This document shows, piece by piece, positions 46,601 to 58,849 of a stretch of 64,000 nucleotides of DNA. The DNA is taken from assembly GCA_034359265.1 (NCBI GenBank), contig CP136890.1, positions 95,257,501-95,321,500 on the forward strand. The letters are read 5' to 3'. This DNA comes from Canna indica. Its lineage: Eukaryota > Streptophyta > Magnoliopsida > Zingiberales > Cannaceae. Position 1 is the first letter of the stretch; each line of letters begins with the position of its first letter. The position numbers were made by a program, and so were the translations under genes. The notes under the pieces were generated by a model, which was given only the letters and a program-made list of their open reading frames with translations, was not told the origin of the DNA and ran no database searches.

Positions 46601-49600
46601 TCAGTATCATCCACAGTGGGCGCCTTCTGAATAGTTTTACATTCAAGTTCTTCTTGACAAGGGCAATGCGAAGTTTCACTATCATTAGAACTCTGTTTAT
46701 GACTATCAGCTGACAGTCTCGTTAGTGGAGAAACAGAAGCACCAGATCCAACTTTAAGTTGTTCTTCTTGACATCCAGGGCAATTTTGATATACCACACA
46801 GACATCTATCCCAACTTTTCCTTCATGAGTAAACTTGATTGCGTTGCTGCAAAATGAGTTCACTATTATATTCATGGTGTTGGTCAAAATCAACAGAGAA
46901 GCAAAAAGAAGCTTTACTCCGTCCAACTAATTGTCAAAAGGATAAGCATGAGTACAGAGTACCACACATGTTCGCAAGTGATAGTAATTTCATGTAGCAC
47001 CACTAATCCTAATGAAGACTCATCAAGATAATTCAAGCATGTGAAGATGAGTAAGCCAACTCAAAGTAAGCTCCTAAGATGGGAGTAAAACAATAGATGC
47101 TAAAATTAGTGAAAAGGACACGAGGCTTGAATTGGCCAATGAAATTTCACTTCAATAAGCTAGATGATGAAAAGGATCCATGCAACTCTTTAAACAGCCT
47201 GAAATACTCAAAATCAGTTTATTACTTTTGCTGAAGAAAAAAAAAGAAAAATTTGTTTAGTACAGGCCATGGAAACCTTCACATTTGTTCCATTGAGAGC
47301 TTTATTCACTCTAGAATTTCATTCATGGAATTCCCAAGTTCTATTCAATCTTTCAATTTATAGTTTCCTGCTATTAGTTATTTAAGTTATTATAATTAAA
47401 CCTTTAAGGTCTGGACGAAAGGCATAGTCCATGGACAGTAGGTGAATATTCCTGTTGTTGGTCTCAAGGGAAGGAAGAGGCTAGGCTAGCCAAAGGATGG
47501 TTATCCGTTCAAGAATGCAAGGTGACCTTTCCAGTAAATCTTTCCATCCATGATCAAAATTTTATGTTTTATCCACAATCAAAACTAAAAAGCATAAAAT
47601 ATTCACATCTTCATCAAATAAAATAGAAAGGCAAGTGTTGATTGATATTGAATGATGAGAAAAAAAAAGTTCCATGGTTTTGGTGGAGAAATAAATTCTA
47701 GCTTCAACATTATATAATTGGGTGGGAACAAAAAAGATATATACAAGGATGCATCCTTCAGCTGAGAACACAACATAACATAACAAGAAGCTGAAAAGTC
47801 TCAACTATATGGGGTCAAAGACAACTAAGAAGCTTTGTGTAAGGCCATAATTCAAGTATCCATGAGCCAAGAGTGAAAACCCAAAATATTCACAACAAAA
47901 CGAATGTATCCTTGAACAAAAATATATTGAAATATACTGTTGTCAGCTGTGGTGTTATTAAGTTATATCCAACAGGCATATCCTTGAAAATGGTTCCTAT
48001 TTCAAATTCTTAGTTAAGTTTGAAAGAAATAAATTTACACACATTAAAAAAAGGAAAACAAATAAAGTGCAAGTTTTGCTAAATTCTTACCTAATTAGGT
48101 TGGTCAATATTTGCCGAAGCCTTAGCACATCACCAATAACCTAAAAGATGATCAAAGTACCATAATCACAACATTGCTAAATGATGCTTTCCTTAAAAAA
48201 ATTGTTAAATGACACATGATGCACCAGAACAGCTGTAAAGATACTAGAGCTACAAATATCACCATTTATATTTGAAAATTAGAACTGAAAATTTGGATGC
48301 CACTAAAGACCAAATAGGAAAGTAAACGAGACCAACATCATTATAAACAATTTAGACTTGTCTGCCTAATTTAATATCAGCCGAACTACCTTTTCCCAAA
48401 AAAATAGTTATCTGATCACAAACAAGTTCAAATTGGTCTTCTAATTTAATATAACGAAAAAAGATTCTCCTCAAAGTAAACCCTTATGTGGTCAGAACTC
48501 AGAGGTCATACCAATCTGCCTCCAGGTTTGTTTCTGGAAGAATGAAGATTACGAAAACTGCATATCTTATAAGACATTTTTTAGAACTGTGTCCATAATT
48601 TGTTAGTATTTGTGCACACCTAACAACTAAAACAACCAAAAAGTTTGACTGATGTTGTTGATTATACTAACTCTCACCTCTATGGGAACTTCATCTGCTA
48701 CATGTGCTTCCAATGTCAATTCCTTCTTCAAGGATGCAGCAGCACTCTGGAGTACATGCCTAACTACCTCTCTTGGCCTAAATTTAGTAGCCTCCAACTT
48801 CATAGCTCCTGATACAAATGATGAAAAATTGAAAAGTTTCTCAAAAATAAAAGCAAAAAGAATTTTTTTTGGGGGGGGTATAAAGATAACAATTTTGTAA
48901 TGATTCTTCTGGCAGTTTAGATGCCCTCAAATCCTCTATAAATCCAGAAATAAATAACAACTATTCAGTGGTTACATTAATAGCAGCTCAGTCAAGTATG
49001 AAGCTGCAGCTAGAGTGGGTTCAATGGAAGGTCCAATATATGCATCCTTACATCTTCAGTTAAGCAAAGAGGCTATTTAACTTATTTCCATACCTTGAAC
49101 TCCTAAAACTTATATAGCAAGAGTTCAACGGAATTTTGGCAATGACGCTTTTGGTCCTTCAGCAGCAGTCTTCATTCTAAGTTGAAATTTGACTATATAA
49201 ATCAAGTTCAGAAAAGGTAGAAGCATTTGACTTTGTGTAGATACAGAATTTGCTCACACAAAATTAAGAGGTTTTCCTACCCTTTGATATATTTGGCTAC
49301 CTGGTCTAGGCAATGCTTGTCGATAATCGTTGTATCCAGTAGAATCAAATAGATTCTTGCTGCCAGCTTATATCATCTTACTGCATAATCCATCCAAAAA
49401 AGCAGGGTATCGTGGTTCATTTAGTTCTCCTCCTTTGTGCTCAAGATGTGCTTAGTTCCCCTCTAAAACTGTCATTTTCACCTTGTCCAACATATTCACT
49501 ATTTGAGGAGTCTTACAGATGCTGTCCTGTATGAGGTCAGAATACAACCAAACTAGGTACCTCCTTGGACAAATTTAGTTTCGTTACAAGTTCCTCTTTA

Positions 49601-51246
49601 ATTTAAATCACACTCCCATAAAATAGGATTATTTTGTAATAAAATATTTCACAATTTGTTCCTTAGTTGCATAAAATGATGATCAATTAGGTAGATGCTC
49701 CAACTTCCAAGTATCTAGGAATTAGGCCCTTGAAAACTCCCATAAAGTAGGTTCCTTGAAAACTTACTCTCTGACTATGTTGAAGTGTCTAGGAATTAGG
49801 CCCTTAGCAAGAGCTATCTGGCATGGTAGTGCATTGTTAGACAACTCTGAAGTCTTATATGGAGATCCACTTGGCATGCTAAACTTGAGACTAGTTCTTA
49901 GAATAAAGCCTACAACATGACATGTTATAAAACTCAGCTTAATCTTCTTGTGAAGCTTTCTTAATTTTCAAATAACAGTTATTCCAAGTTTCCAACAATA
50001 GGAAGAGTAGCAGATGATCATAAACATTGAAATGGCACAAAATTCTAGTCCAGATGAATAGAAAAGGAAGTAGCAAACAACATTCAACAAATCAACTTTG
50101 GTCCATGTATGGCTGTAGCTAACAAGTTTCCCATCTCAAATTAGTTCTGTTTAGAATCATGGTTATACACAACAATTTCATTACCAGTTAACCTCAAGCC
50201 AGAACATCCTGGTCTGGTGTGGCACAAGCAAACTACACAAATAAGTGTGTCAGAATTCTCTGTAGAGTCTGGTATTTTGTACCAGTACTGTGTACTGCAA
50301 AAGCACTGCTAGCACATCCTATCCATAATATGTCTAAGCTCCTTTATTTCCAATAAATAAATACTAACCATATTAAAATGTCACATAGGAGAACTACAAT
50401 ATCTGGAGGTCAATTAATAAAAGGCACAAGAACAGTAGACATCATCTTATTTTATTAGGATTTAGGACAAGTTCCCATGCAAACCAGCAAAAGTCTATCG
50501 GCACAAGTTACAATGGAAAACAAGAAAGTTTCAAAAGCACACCTGACTCAACCTTTGATAGGTCAAGAATGTCATTTATTAGTTGCAAAACCAGATCTCC
50601 AGAGGATATCATAACATCCAGTAGCTGTCTTTGTTCATAATCCAATTTTGTTGCTGCAAGAATCTCAGCCATACTTACAACACCAGCAAGAGGAGATCTA
50701 ATCTCATGAGACATGGTGGCCAGCATTTGTTTGGCACGCATAGTTTCCTCTGAGATTGTAAAAGTATGTAGATTATATAAGACTCAAAAGTACAATATCT
50801 ACAAAAATGAATTGATGAAGTGCATATATTGGTAGATTAAACTGACCTGTTATATGAATTGTTCTATTAAGCTCTTTCTCTTTTGCTTCTTGAACAGCGA
50901 TCTCTTCCCGCAGCTTTATCATTTTCTCCCTTCTTGCCACCTGTTTTATCATTTCCCTTATCATTTTCTCCCGCAGTGATCTCTTGTAGCATGTATAAAA
51001 CTACTGTCTTTTGACAACTTGGAATTATTAATGCAACATAACATGAGACTGTTGAAGAATGTGACTATAAGGAAAATACTAGTGCCCGTTTGTTATGGAC
51101 TCTACTTCTCCACCTCACTAGCCCACATCATCGCCATCCGCCACATCATCAAAACATTGTGAAGAGGCGACAAAATGGAATTCAAATATAAAGAAGACAA
51201 CAAAGGCATCTTGGAAACAAATTGGAACATAATCTTCATTAAATGT

Positions 51247-51305
<59 letters not shown>

Positions 51306-54300
51306 CTATCGGCCCCAAACTCATATGCAATCTACAATTGAGATACATGCATGATTGAAAATATTTTGTACATGAATGTAATACCTAAAGACCTCCAAGA
51401 TACTAAATTGCCACATCATTTATGTATAAGCTATTTGTTCAAGCCATGTTTTTATGTGCTCAAATGAACAGTCTTATCCAAAATTTCAAATACCATAGTG
51501 CAATTACCCCATGAAACAAGAGAAAACTATGTCCCACCAACGTAATATCTCATGCGTGGTTTCAAATACCATACCGTACCGCCCGGTACGGCTAGTATAT
51601 ACCGGTTTTTCAAAAAACCGGTATACGAGATACCCGGTATTGGGCGATATCGGGTATCTCGGTAAATACCGCGCATACCGGGCGGTATTGCCCGGTATGA
51701 CGTAACGGCTCTTAAAAAGAATCTTAAATATTGTATTCATGTATTTGACATTTGAATCTTAAATTTAAGTATTTCTTGATCAATTATATGTTATTAGAGT
51801 TATTTTTAACGGCAAAAAAAAAGGCCGGTATGCTTTTTTCGTACCGGCCCGTAACGTGTGTCGGTACGATACGGTACCGGTATTTTAAACCATGATCTCA
51901 TGATCAAGAAAATAAGCATCATTGAATAAAAGCAAACCTAGAATAGTTATAGAACTCCATTTCAATATATCTATGTTGGAAAAACTTAAACATATGTTGT
52001 CTAAGTACACTCAAATAATATACACCAGTAAAATATCTAACTCAAATGTAATCTTTACAAAGCAATTAACAGTATGAATGGCTCTGAGTAGGCAAAACTA
52101 TTTTGAAAGGTTGTTATCTATCAGCCACAACATTCTTTGAAATTGTAACAATCATGATTTTAAATTTCAAACTGTACCGCCATGGTTTAAAAAATCGTCC
52201 GAAACGGTACGATAAGCCCGGTATTTACCGGTTTTTGGGGATTCCGGTATTCGATATACCCGGTATTTGAAAATACCGGGTATATATGGTATACCGGGCG
52301 GTACATGACGGTATTTCGCCATATACTGCCCGGTATGACGCGATATCGGGTTTTTTTTTAAGAGTTAGATATAACTCTAATAATACATAATTGATGAATA
52401 CATGCTTAAAATCAATATTCAAATGTCAAATACATGAATACAATGTTTAAAAGCACATATACAAGATAATTACATTAGAATTAATATAGGGCGACACAAT
52501 CCCACAACCCAAAGGGTCTAAAAAAATTTCGGGGGCTCCGCCCCCACACCCTTGGCAGGGGGCGGTGCCCCCTTAACCGCCCGCTAACCGGCTAGCAGGA
52601 CCGCCGAAGACTCTGCGTAGCGCAACATAAGACGTAGTGCAACATCAACTAAGATGATGAATATCATGTGTCGCCCTATATTAATTCTAATGTAATTCTC
52701 TTGTATCTGTGAAAAATCCTAATACAGTACCAAATAGCTTTTAAACATTGTATTCATGTATTTGACATTTGAATATTAATTTTAAGCATTTATTCATCAA
52801 TTATGTATTATTAGAGTTATATCTAACTCTTAAAAAAAACGGTATGGTGTTTTCCGTACCGGACCGTACCGAGTGTTGGTACGGTACGGTACCGGTTTCG
52901 GCCTGGTACCGAAATCAGTACCGAAATCGAGATTTTAAACCATGTGTACCGCCCAGTATGGGAGGTACGTACCAATTTTCTAAGAAACCGATATTCGGTG
53001 CACCCGGTACCAATTGATACCAGGTGTGCCGGTAAATACCGAGTGTACCGCCCAGTATTCTATAACACCGGGTGGTACCGCTCGGTATGGGTAGCAGTAT
53101 GGTGCAGTGCTGTACCGGTATCATTTTTGGTGTCGTACTGCATGTCGATACAAGCCAATATGTGCGTACCGTACTGTGTACGGTACGGTACCGATACGTA
53201 CCGGCACTGGTCAAACACTGATACTGGTATTTAAAACCTCGGTATCAATTACTAAGAAAGTACCAGGATATCATTACAGCTTAAATCTTCCAACTTATAC
53301 TTGGTGGGTTACTGGGTTTAGTGATCATTTAACAACTACAAATGCTAAGTATGCACAAGTGTGATGACAATAGGAGTGTCTTACCTGATCAGTTATATCC
53401 ATACTCAGATAGTTTATACCAAGTTTTTCTCCCTTTGTGCTAAAAATTGGTTCCACAAAAATTAGAAAAGTTTTCGCACCAAATAATGGAGTATTGAAAT
53501 TCATCTCCCGCTTAGCTGGTTTTCCTCGTTCCAGGACTTCCCTCTTGAAGTCCTGGATTTCTTTTACACCGTCTCCCGTTAAAATCTCCATATCAGTTTT
53601 ACCTATAATCTCCTGAATAAATGATTAGCTTCACATAAGTGCTTAGGAGAGACAGAGATGTCAATTCAGAATTCACTTCAACATATGTTATAATAAGGAG
53701 CTCGGCATCTGTTGGAGTATGCTCTAACTTGTTCAGCTTTGTTTATTCAATTACTTTATTGTTCAGAAAGTTCAGTTAGTCAAGCAAAGTTGTGTATCCA
53801 CCAAATGCAAAAAAAGACTTTCAGGGTAAAGTAGCATGATATATGATAGGAGGAAAGTAGTTAAAAGATAATATTTTATTACAACATACTATAGTCAGAC
53901 TGGTCTGGAGATGGAAGACGTGAGTGGACAATGGCCGAACAGCAACTACCACTTGACTACCTCCAAAATTCAGCTAGTTCAACGAGTGGACAATGATTCA
54001 ACGATATTGTCATTGAGTTGAATACAAGAAAAATATAATCTGAAAATTGATCACCTTTGACCTAACAGCATATTATCTTTGGGATGAGCTTGCTATGGAA
54101 AAGAATAATTCTGTCATTGAAATTCGGGTCATTCTTCTAAGCTAATTGGGGTTATCTTTATCCTTTTTGTTGTTAATCTTCATGATGCACTTGCTATGCA
54201 GATTGTTCAATAATAATGGAAGTCCAAAATTAATAATTGCTTTGCCTTATTGCATGCTTATCATTTGCACAAGGATAAATCTACCCTCAAATTGGTATTT

Positions 54301-56925
54301 AAGTTTTTCCTATGGTTTTCCAAATTTACGGACACTAGTCCTAAGCCATCCAAAGAAATATACTGATAAGAACATCATTGATCGCTCAAGGAAAAAGTCC
54401 CAGGAAAATCATCAAGAAAAATAATTAGCTTAGTCAAAGACAAATATTGGCAGCCTACAGTCACCAATCACCATTTAATTAGCCCAAAGCAAGACATAAT
54501 AAGAATTTCATAACAAAGAAAAATAATGTGAGTAGAGGAAATCTGCTTACCTCCTCAGCAAGACTTGGAAAGTGGTTATAGATGAAACGATACCGCAGTT
54601 CTTGGTCCTGCAATTAACTAATGGTGACTAATTACTCGAAACTCGAAAGTAGTACAAACAATATTACAAAGAGAAAGGCCATGCACCAAAGCAACATAGG
54701 TACAAATCCACTACAAAATATCAATGCTTTAATTGTCATTGTGCAATTTCTCAAGTTGAATGCTTGATTTTTTTAGTGTCTTACAAGCATAGTTTGTGCC
54801 ATAATTTATCCAACACTTAAGATGCAATAAATAACATGAAATATCTAGGTGAGTCATCCAATTATGAGAATCTTACTGTCGCAGTATCAATTAACTAAAA
54901 ATAAAAAATGAATAAAGTAGCTTTAGCAATCATGACTAGATAGATTGACATGGTCCTGCTCATGAAGGAGCTTAGATTATATACATAACATATAAAAATT
55001 GATCAAGACCTACAGATCAAGTTTGGAGCCAACTAATTTGTATCAGATTTATAGTTATAGAGTCTAGAGTGGAGTCAGACCCATATTGGGTCATGCACAT
55101 CTAAGTTAGGGAGTTAATTTGACATGTGTTTTTTTATGCAAGGCCTGCCATGTGATATAATGAGGTTTGACCAAATCCATGCAACTAGTATTATCAAGTT
55201 TTCAATAGGTTTAGACACTGTAAGTTCAAAAATCACTTGTCAGTACATAAGGAAAACACAAATCTACTGAGCGCCAACAGGCATGGACAATTATGAGTTG
55301 CTCCTATTTTCTTTTTAGTGATTATCTAATGCATGATAATCACAAGTGTTGCATTTCATGAGGTCAATCCAGGGTAACCTAACTCTACAATAAGTGTGCC
55401 AAGTTTGTGTTTTTCTTCAAGTTTCCATCAATAAAAAAATTCTTTCAACTTATTTGAGTGTTCCTCTTGATATATTCTCAATGATTATGCGAAGTGATCA
55501 CTATCGGCATAAGCACAACCATCAACCCAATGAGCTTTTCATTATCCCATCCATAACTGTCTCTACCATATCCTTGTTGCCGCCACCTTCAAGGAGACGA
55601 TGGCTTTGTCCTATGAATTCTATTCGTCCTCGGTGTTTGATTTTTCTAGCTTTGATTTTTTTCTACATGACGTTAGCATCACCCATAACCCCTAGTCCCC
55701 TACATAGTTGTCTTCCTCCATCCAAATCTTGTGAGGTTTTTGAGATCATTTTGTTTAGGAATTTTGTGAGTTGTTTGCTTTTAGATTGTGTTGATTGCTT
55801 GGTATAATTGTATCCAACTTCCACTCTTATTTAGGTGTCATGTTTTACTTGTACTTAATGAGTTCATGAAAGGGCCTAATCCATGTCAATAACTTGTTTC
55901 CACTAAGTTTTATTCCACATTTCCACCTACAATAAACCATCTTTCTAAATCTTTCAAATGATATCAGCACCATGATGATCTTGATATACCAGAAGAAAAA
56001 AAATCTAATTAATAATCTAGCTCTATAAAGGCAGTCCTAGTATATCAGGCGCCCAACAATCCAGAGTATGACAGGGTCAACATATTCTGCCTTACATTTA
56101 CATAGCAACGAGGTTTGACGCAATGTCATCTTCAAGCTTATAGACAAATAAATTCCTTAATTAGAAATAAAAGGATTGTTGGAGATATTCTGGCAGAAGC
56201 AAAATTACCTGGTGACCAATAACAACTGGTGCATTCTGAAGAATGAAATGTAAGAAATTATCTGCTCTCTTTAATATCTGAGACAATTCCTCAACTGGTG
56301 AAGATTTCATTTCAAGATATTTGATATTTTCCTCTAGCTTTTGCATGAGAGTTTGCTCCCTTTCAATGCTTGCCTCAAGCATTTTGTTAAGTTGCAAGGC
56401 ACACTCTTCCCAATATGAAATAGTACCATACTCTGCATCTATGTCAACTTTTTTGTTATAAGCAGGAACATCAATCCTTCTCTTTGGAACCCTTCCCCAT
56501 ATATCACATACTTCATCTAACACAGAAAATGGACGACGGTTGGAACCAGAGTATTTTTCTTCATCTAATTGTTGTTCCTTAAGGATCTCCAGTCTTTTTA
56601 GTTCAACTTCCTGCCTTTGTTTGCTCAGGATGTTGAGCTCCTCATTTAGAAGTGTAGCAGCATGTACTTGCTTATATTCCAAGTGTTTCGCAAAGTATGC
56701 CAGCTGAGAGGAACCTCTTTCAGTATAATTAGTTAGTTCTGCAAGGCGCTTATAATCTGCCTCCATTTTTGAAGGATCTTTCTTGATAGTAACATCCTTC
56801 AGCATATCTCCAGCCATTTGAGGTTTCTCAATGTTAAATTTCTTTCTATCTTCATTTCCAATATCATCGGGCCACATGGAAGGCAATACTTCATTTTCTG
56901 AGTCCTCAAGAATTCCACTGCCCAT
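40689..56925 (-). CDS. AHK5: Hybrid histidine kinase, AHK5 type, 12 coding exons, 983 aa
   Basis: The exons in transcript order are 56209-56925, 54551-54607, 53385-53612, 50847-50940, 50543-50749, 48678-48808, 48091-48140, 46527-46846, 46267-46370, 44413-45156, 42001-42180 and 40689-40808. They join to 984 codons including TAA. The start [10 protein letters not shown] has an in-frame TAG seven codons upstream. There is no transmembrane helix. A coiled-coil-rich N-terminus (about 70-215) is followed by a PAS-like domain (about 218-334), a second coiled coil, HisKA with MSHEIRSP (His380), and an ATPase domain with N box (N496), DTGIGIP (595-601) and GGTGLG (624-629). The receiver has ED 841-842, phospho-acceptor D885, T946 and K966. 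All phosphorelay residues are present. AHK5 is a cytosolic kinase acting in stress, ethylene/ABA and stomatal signalling. Only the 5' UTR structure is unresolved. Confidence 0.95.
43327..44097. mobile_element. CATGG-family foldback element, complete copy in AHK5 intron 10
   Basis: Ends CATGGTTTAAAA and TTTTAAACCATG are flanked by the exact 8-bp duplication GTCCTATC (43319-43326, 44098-44105). Nearly identical inverted arms contain AGAGTTAGATATAACTCTAA and AATGTCAAATACATGAATAC. Outside these lie GTACCG/CGGTAT-rich tracts. At the centre is a GC-rich core with GGGGGCTCCGCCCCC at 43712-43726. No coding capacity is present. The 8-bp duplication and CA-type ends suggest the hAT group. Confidence 0.9.
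51249..51301. repeat. (CT)n microsatellite in AHK5 intron 3
   Basis: About 53 bases of uninterrupted CT. On the transcribed strand of AHK5 it is a GA tract. Confidence 0.95.
51555..51894. mobile_element. CATGG-family foldback element, 340-bp deletion derivative in AHK5 intron 3
   Basis: Ends CGTGGTTTCAAATACC and GGTATTTTAAACCATG are flanked by the exact 8-bp duplication ATCTCATG (51547-51554, 51895-51902). The GTACCG-rich ends and the ATTTGACATTTGAATCTTAA arm are kept, but the GC-rich core is missing. Confidence 0.88.
52153..53241. mobile_element. CATGG-family foldback element (outer, older copy) in AHK5 intron 3
   Basis: Ends CATGATTTTAAATTTC and TATTTAAAACCTCG are flanked by GTAACAAT (52145-52152) and GTATCAAT (53242-53249), an 8-bp duplication with one mismatch. 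The interior is GTACCG/CGGTAC-rich and has been interrupted by the complete copy at 52181-52944. Its right end lies about 135 bases from the end of AHK5 exon 3. Confidence 0.78.
52181..52944. mobile_element. CATGG-family foldback element (inner, younger copy)
   Basis: Ends CATGGTTTAAAAAATCG and GATTTTAAACCATG are flanked by the exact 8-bp duplication TGTACCGC (52173-52180, 52945-52952). It is very similar over its whole length to the copy at 43327, including the GC-rich core near 52531-52600. Confidence 0.9.
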
Positions 56926-58620
56926 CTTGTACTCAGTACAAAACTAACAAGAATACTACATCATATTCTCACATGGAAAGTGTAGCTTCATTCACTCAGC
57001 AGATTTTAGCCTCATCCCCTTATCATCTCAAAGCATACTTACTTGGTTGCTACAGGAGTGGACTTCAAATACATTGCAAAGCATTTAAATTTTCAAATAG
57101 AAGCTGGATTTGTACATTAAGTAGGGAGGTAGAGCAGTAACCTAAAGAAAACAATTCAGGAAATATATTAATCAAACACAGAAGAAAATGACAAGCAATA
57201 AGCATTAAGCAACAGCTATGTATTAGGACACATTAAACAAGAAAATGCACCTTGACTATATTAGGAACAATAAGAGTGCAACAAGCACATTACTCTCGTT
57301 AATGTAATGCTTTTCATACTTGTGTGAGAATAGCAACAACATACATAACAAGGATTGATAGAGCAGTTGCAACTCCAAATGAATATCTATTAGATAAGAA
57401 CTGCTCTGATTAAGTTTCGGATAATCTAATCTAAAATGATATTGAATGTTCCAATTGATAAAACAAAATAATAAAAGGTCAATGGAATTTCTTCAGCCAT
57501 TCAGTGACATAGTATGCTTTTATTGGTCCCTTGATTACCTATCTGACAACATCCAAATACTAGAGTAAACAAACAAAGGTGCTAAAGAAATGCTAGATAA
57601 GCTAGAATGGCATAGATTTAGGTCACTGGTCTTCAGCCATTCAGTGACGAAGTATGCTTTTACTGGTCCCCTGACTACCTATCTGAGAACAATACTAGAG
57701 TAAACAAACAAAGGTGCTAAAGAAAAGCTGGACAAGGGTGGCATAGATTTAGGTCACGGGAGAGGATGTTGCATCTACAAACAGATTGACTGCAGAGAAT
57801 TATCAAATTCATAGGAGGATAGTACTATATGAATTATCAAACTAAAAAGCGAATAGTTTTGAATGACCATCCACAAACCAAAATTGGAAATATATAAAGA
57901 CTGTACCAACTCTCACATCCTCTAAGCCATAAAATTCTCAGTATTTTCTGAGCGACCGCCGACACGGTCATATTTTCTTTCGAGGCAAGTCCCATAAAGA
58001 ACCCTCTTTTAGGCCAACCACGAATGAAGCACAATGAAGTGGAAACAAACGAGAAAGAAGCAAAATGTCTACAATTACGTGGGATTATCTTGGTTCTTAA
58101 CGACAGCCGATTCGGCTCCAACCTTGTAGGCGTAATCCGCGAAAGGACTTGTCTTTCTGCAAGGGTTTGAGGAGTCGACGAGTGGAATGGTGACGGGGGG
58201 CACCGAGAAAGGGTATGAGGAGTGGGGGCAGGAGGAGGAGAGGAGCATGTGAGGGAAATTAATAAAAAAAGTGGGAGGTAAAACCGGATTGAAGACGACC
58301 AAAGAGGAAGGCAGAGCCATGTGAGATGGTGACGATGGAGGAGAAGAGATGGAAGGTTCGAGCTTTTGGCGATTAAATTAATCGCTTTTAGCTCGTGGTC
58401 TTCCAACTATAGGAGGGGAAAGGAAAGAAAGAACGACGCCGGGAGGATGAAGGAAGAGGAAGGAAGTCGCTGCAGCCTCCCGGCTTTCTTGGAGTTGCCG
58501 CGGGCGAACGATCCGCCCTCTCCTTCTCTCTCTCCCTCTCTCTCTCTAGCGGATCCAGTTTAATGATATATTTAGAGGACCGGATCCAAACCCGCAACAA
58601 ATCGGGTGAGCTGGACCGGC
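56926..58620 (-). other. AHK5 5' region: leader, probable 5' UTR intron and promoter
   Basis: The in-frame ATG of AHK5 is at 56925. Further upstream, composition becomes GC-richer at about 58080-58560. A CT-rich run at 58518-58548 (GA on the - strand) lies at its far end, as in plant core promoters and leaders. The open frames here have no domain similarity. A tandem duplication at 57491-57760 is listed separately. Confidence 0.4.
57491..57760. repeat. 140-bp tandem duplication upstream of AHK5
   Basis: CTTCAGCCATTCAGTGAC starts both units (57491 and 57631). Both continue with GTATGCTTTTA, CTAGAGTAAACAAACAAAGG and CATAGATTTAGGTCAC. Substitutions and small gaps separate the two copies. Confidence 0.85.
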
Positions 58621-58815
58621 TCAAGTAGTCAAGACTGTCAAAGTGTCAAGTAGGTTAATTAAGCATTCAATTCATATATAAAAATGAATAAGAAAACATT
58701 GGCCTCCCTCCAATATCTCGCATCTATAATATTATTATTATCCCGCTGGGTTTTTTTTATTTAATAAATGTTTTTTTTATTTTAATAAATGTCTTAAATC
58801 TTGAATTACTAATTG

Positions 58816-58849
<34 letters not shown>

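Noticed and set aside
57837..58406. 189-residue - strand open frame upstream of AHK5
   Set aside because: Leu/Ser/Pro-rich without any domain; it fits a CT-biased leader or promoter read in one frame.
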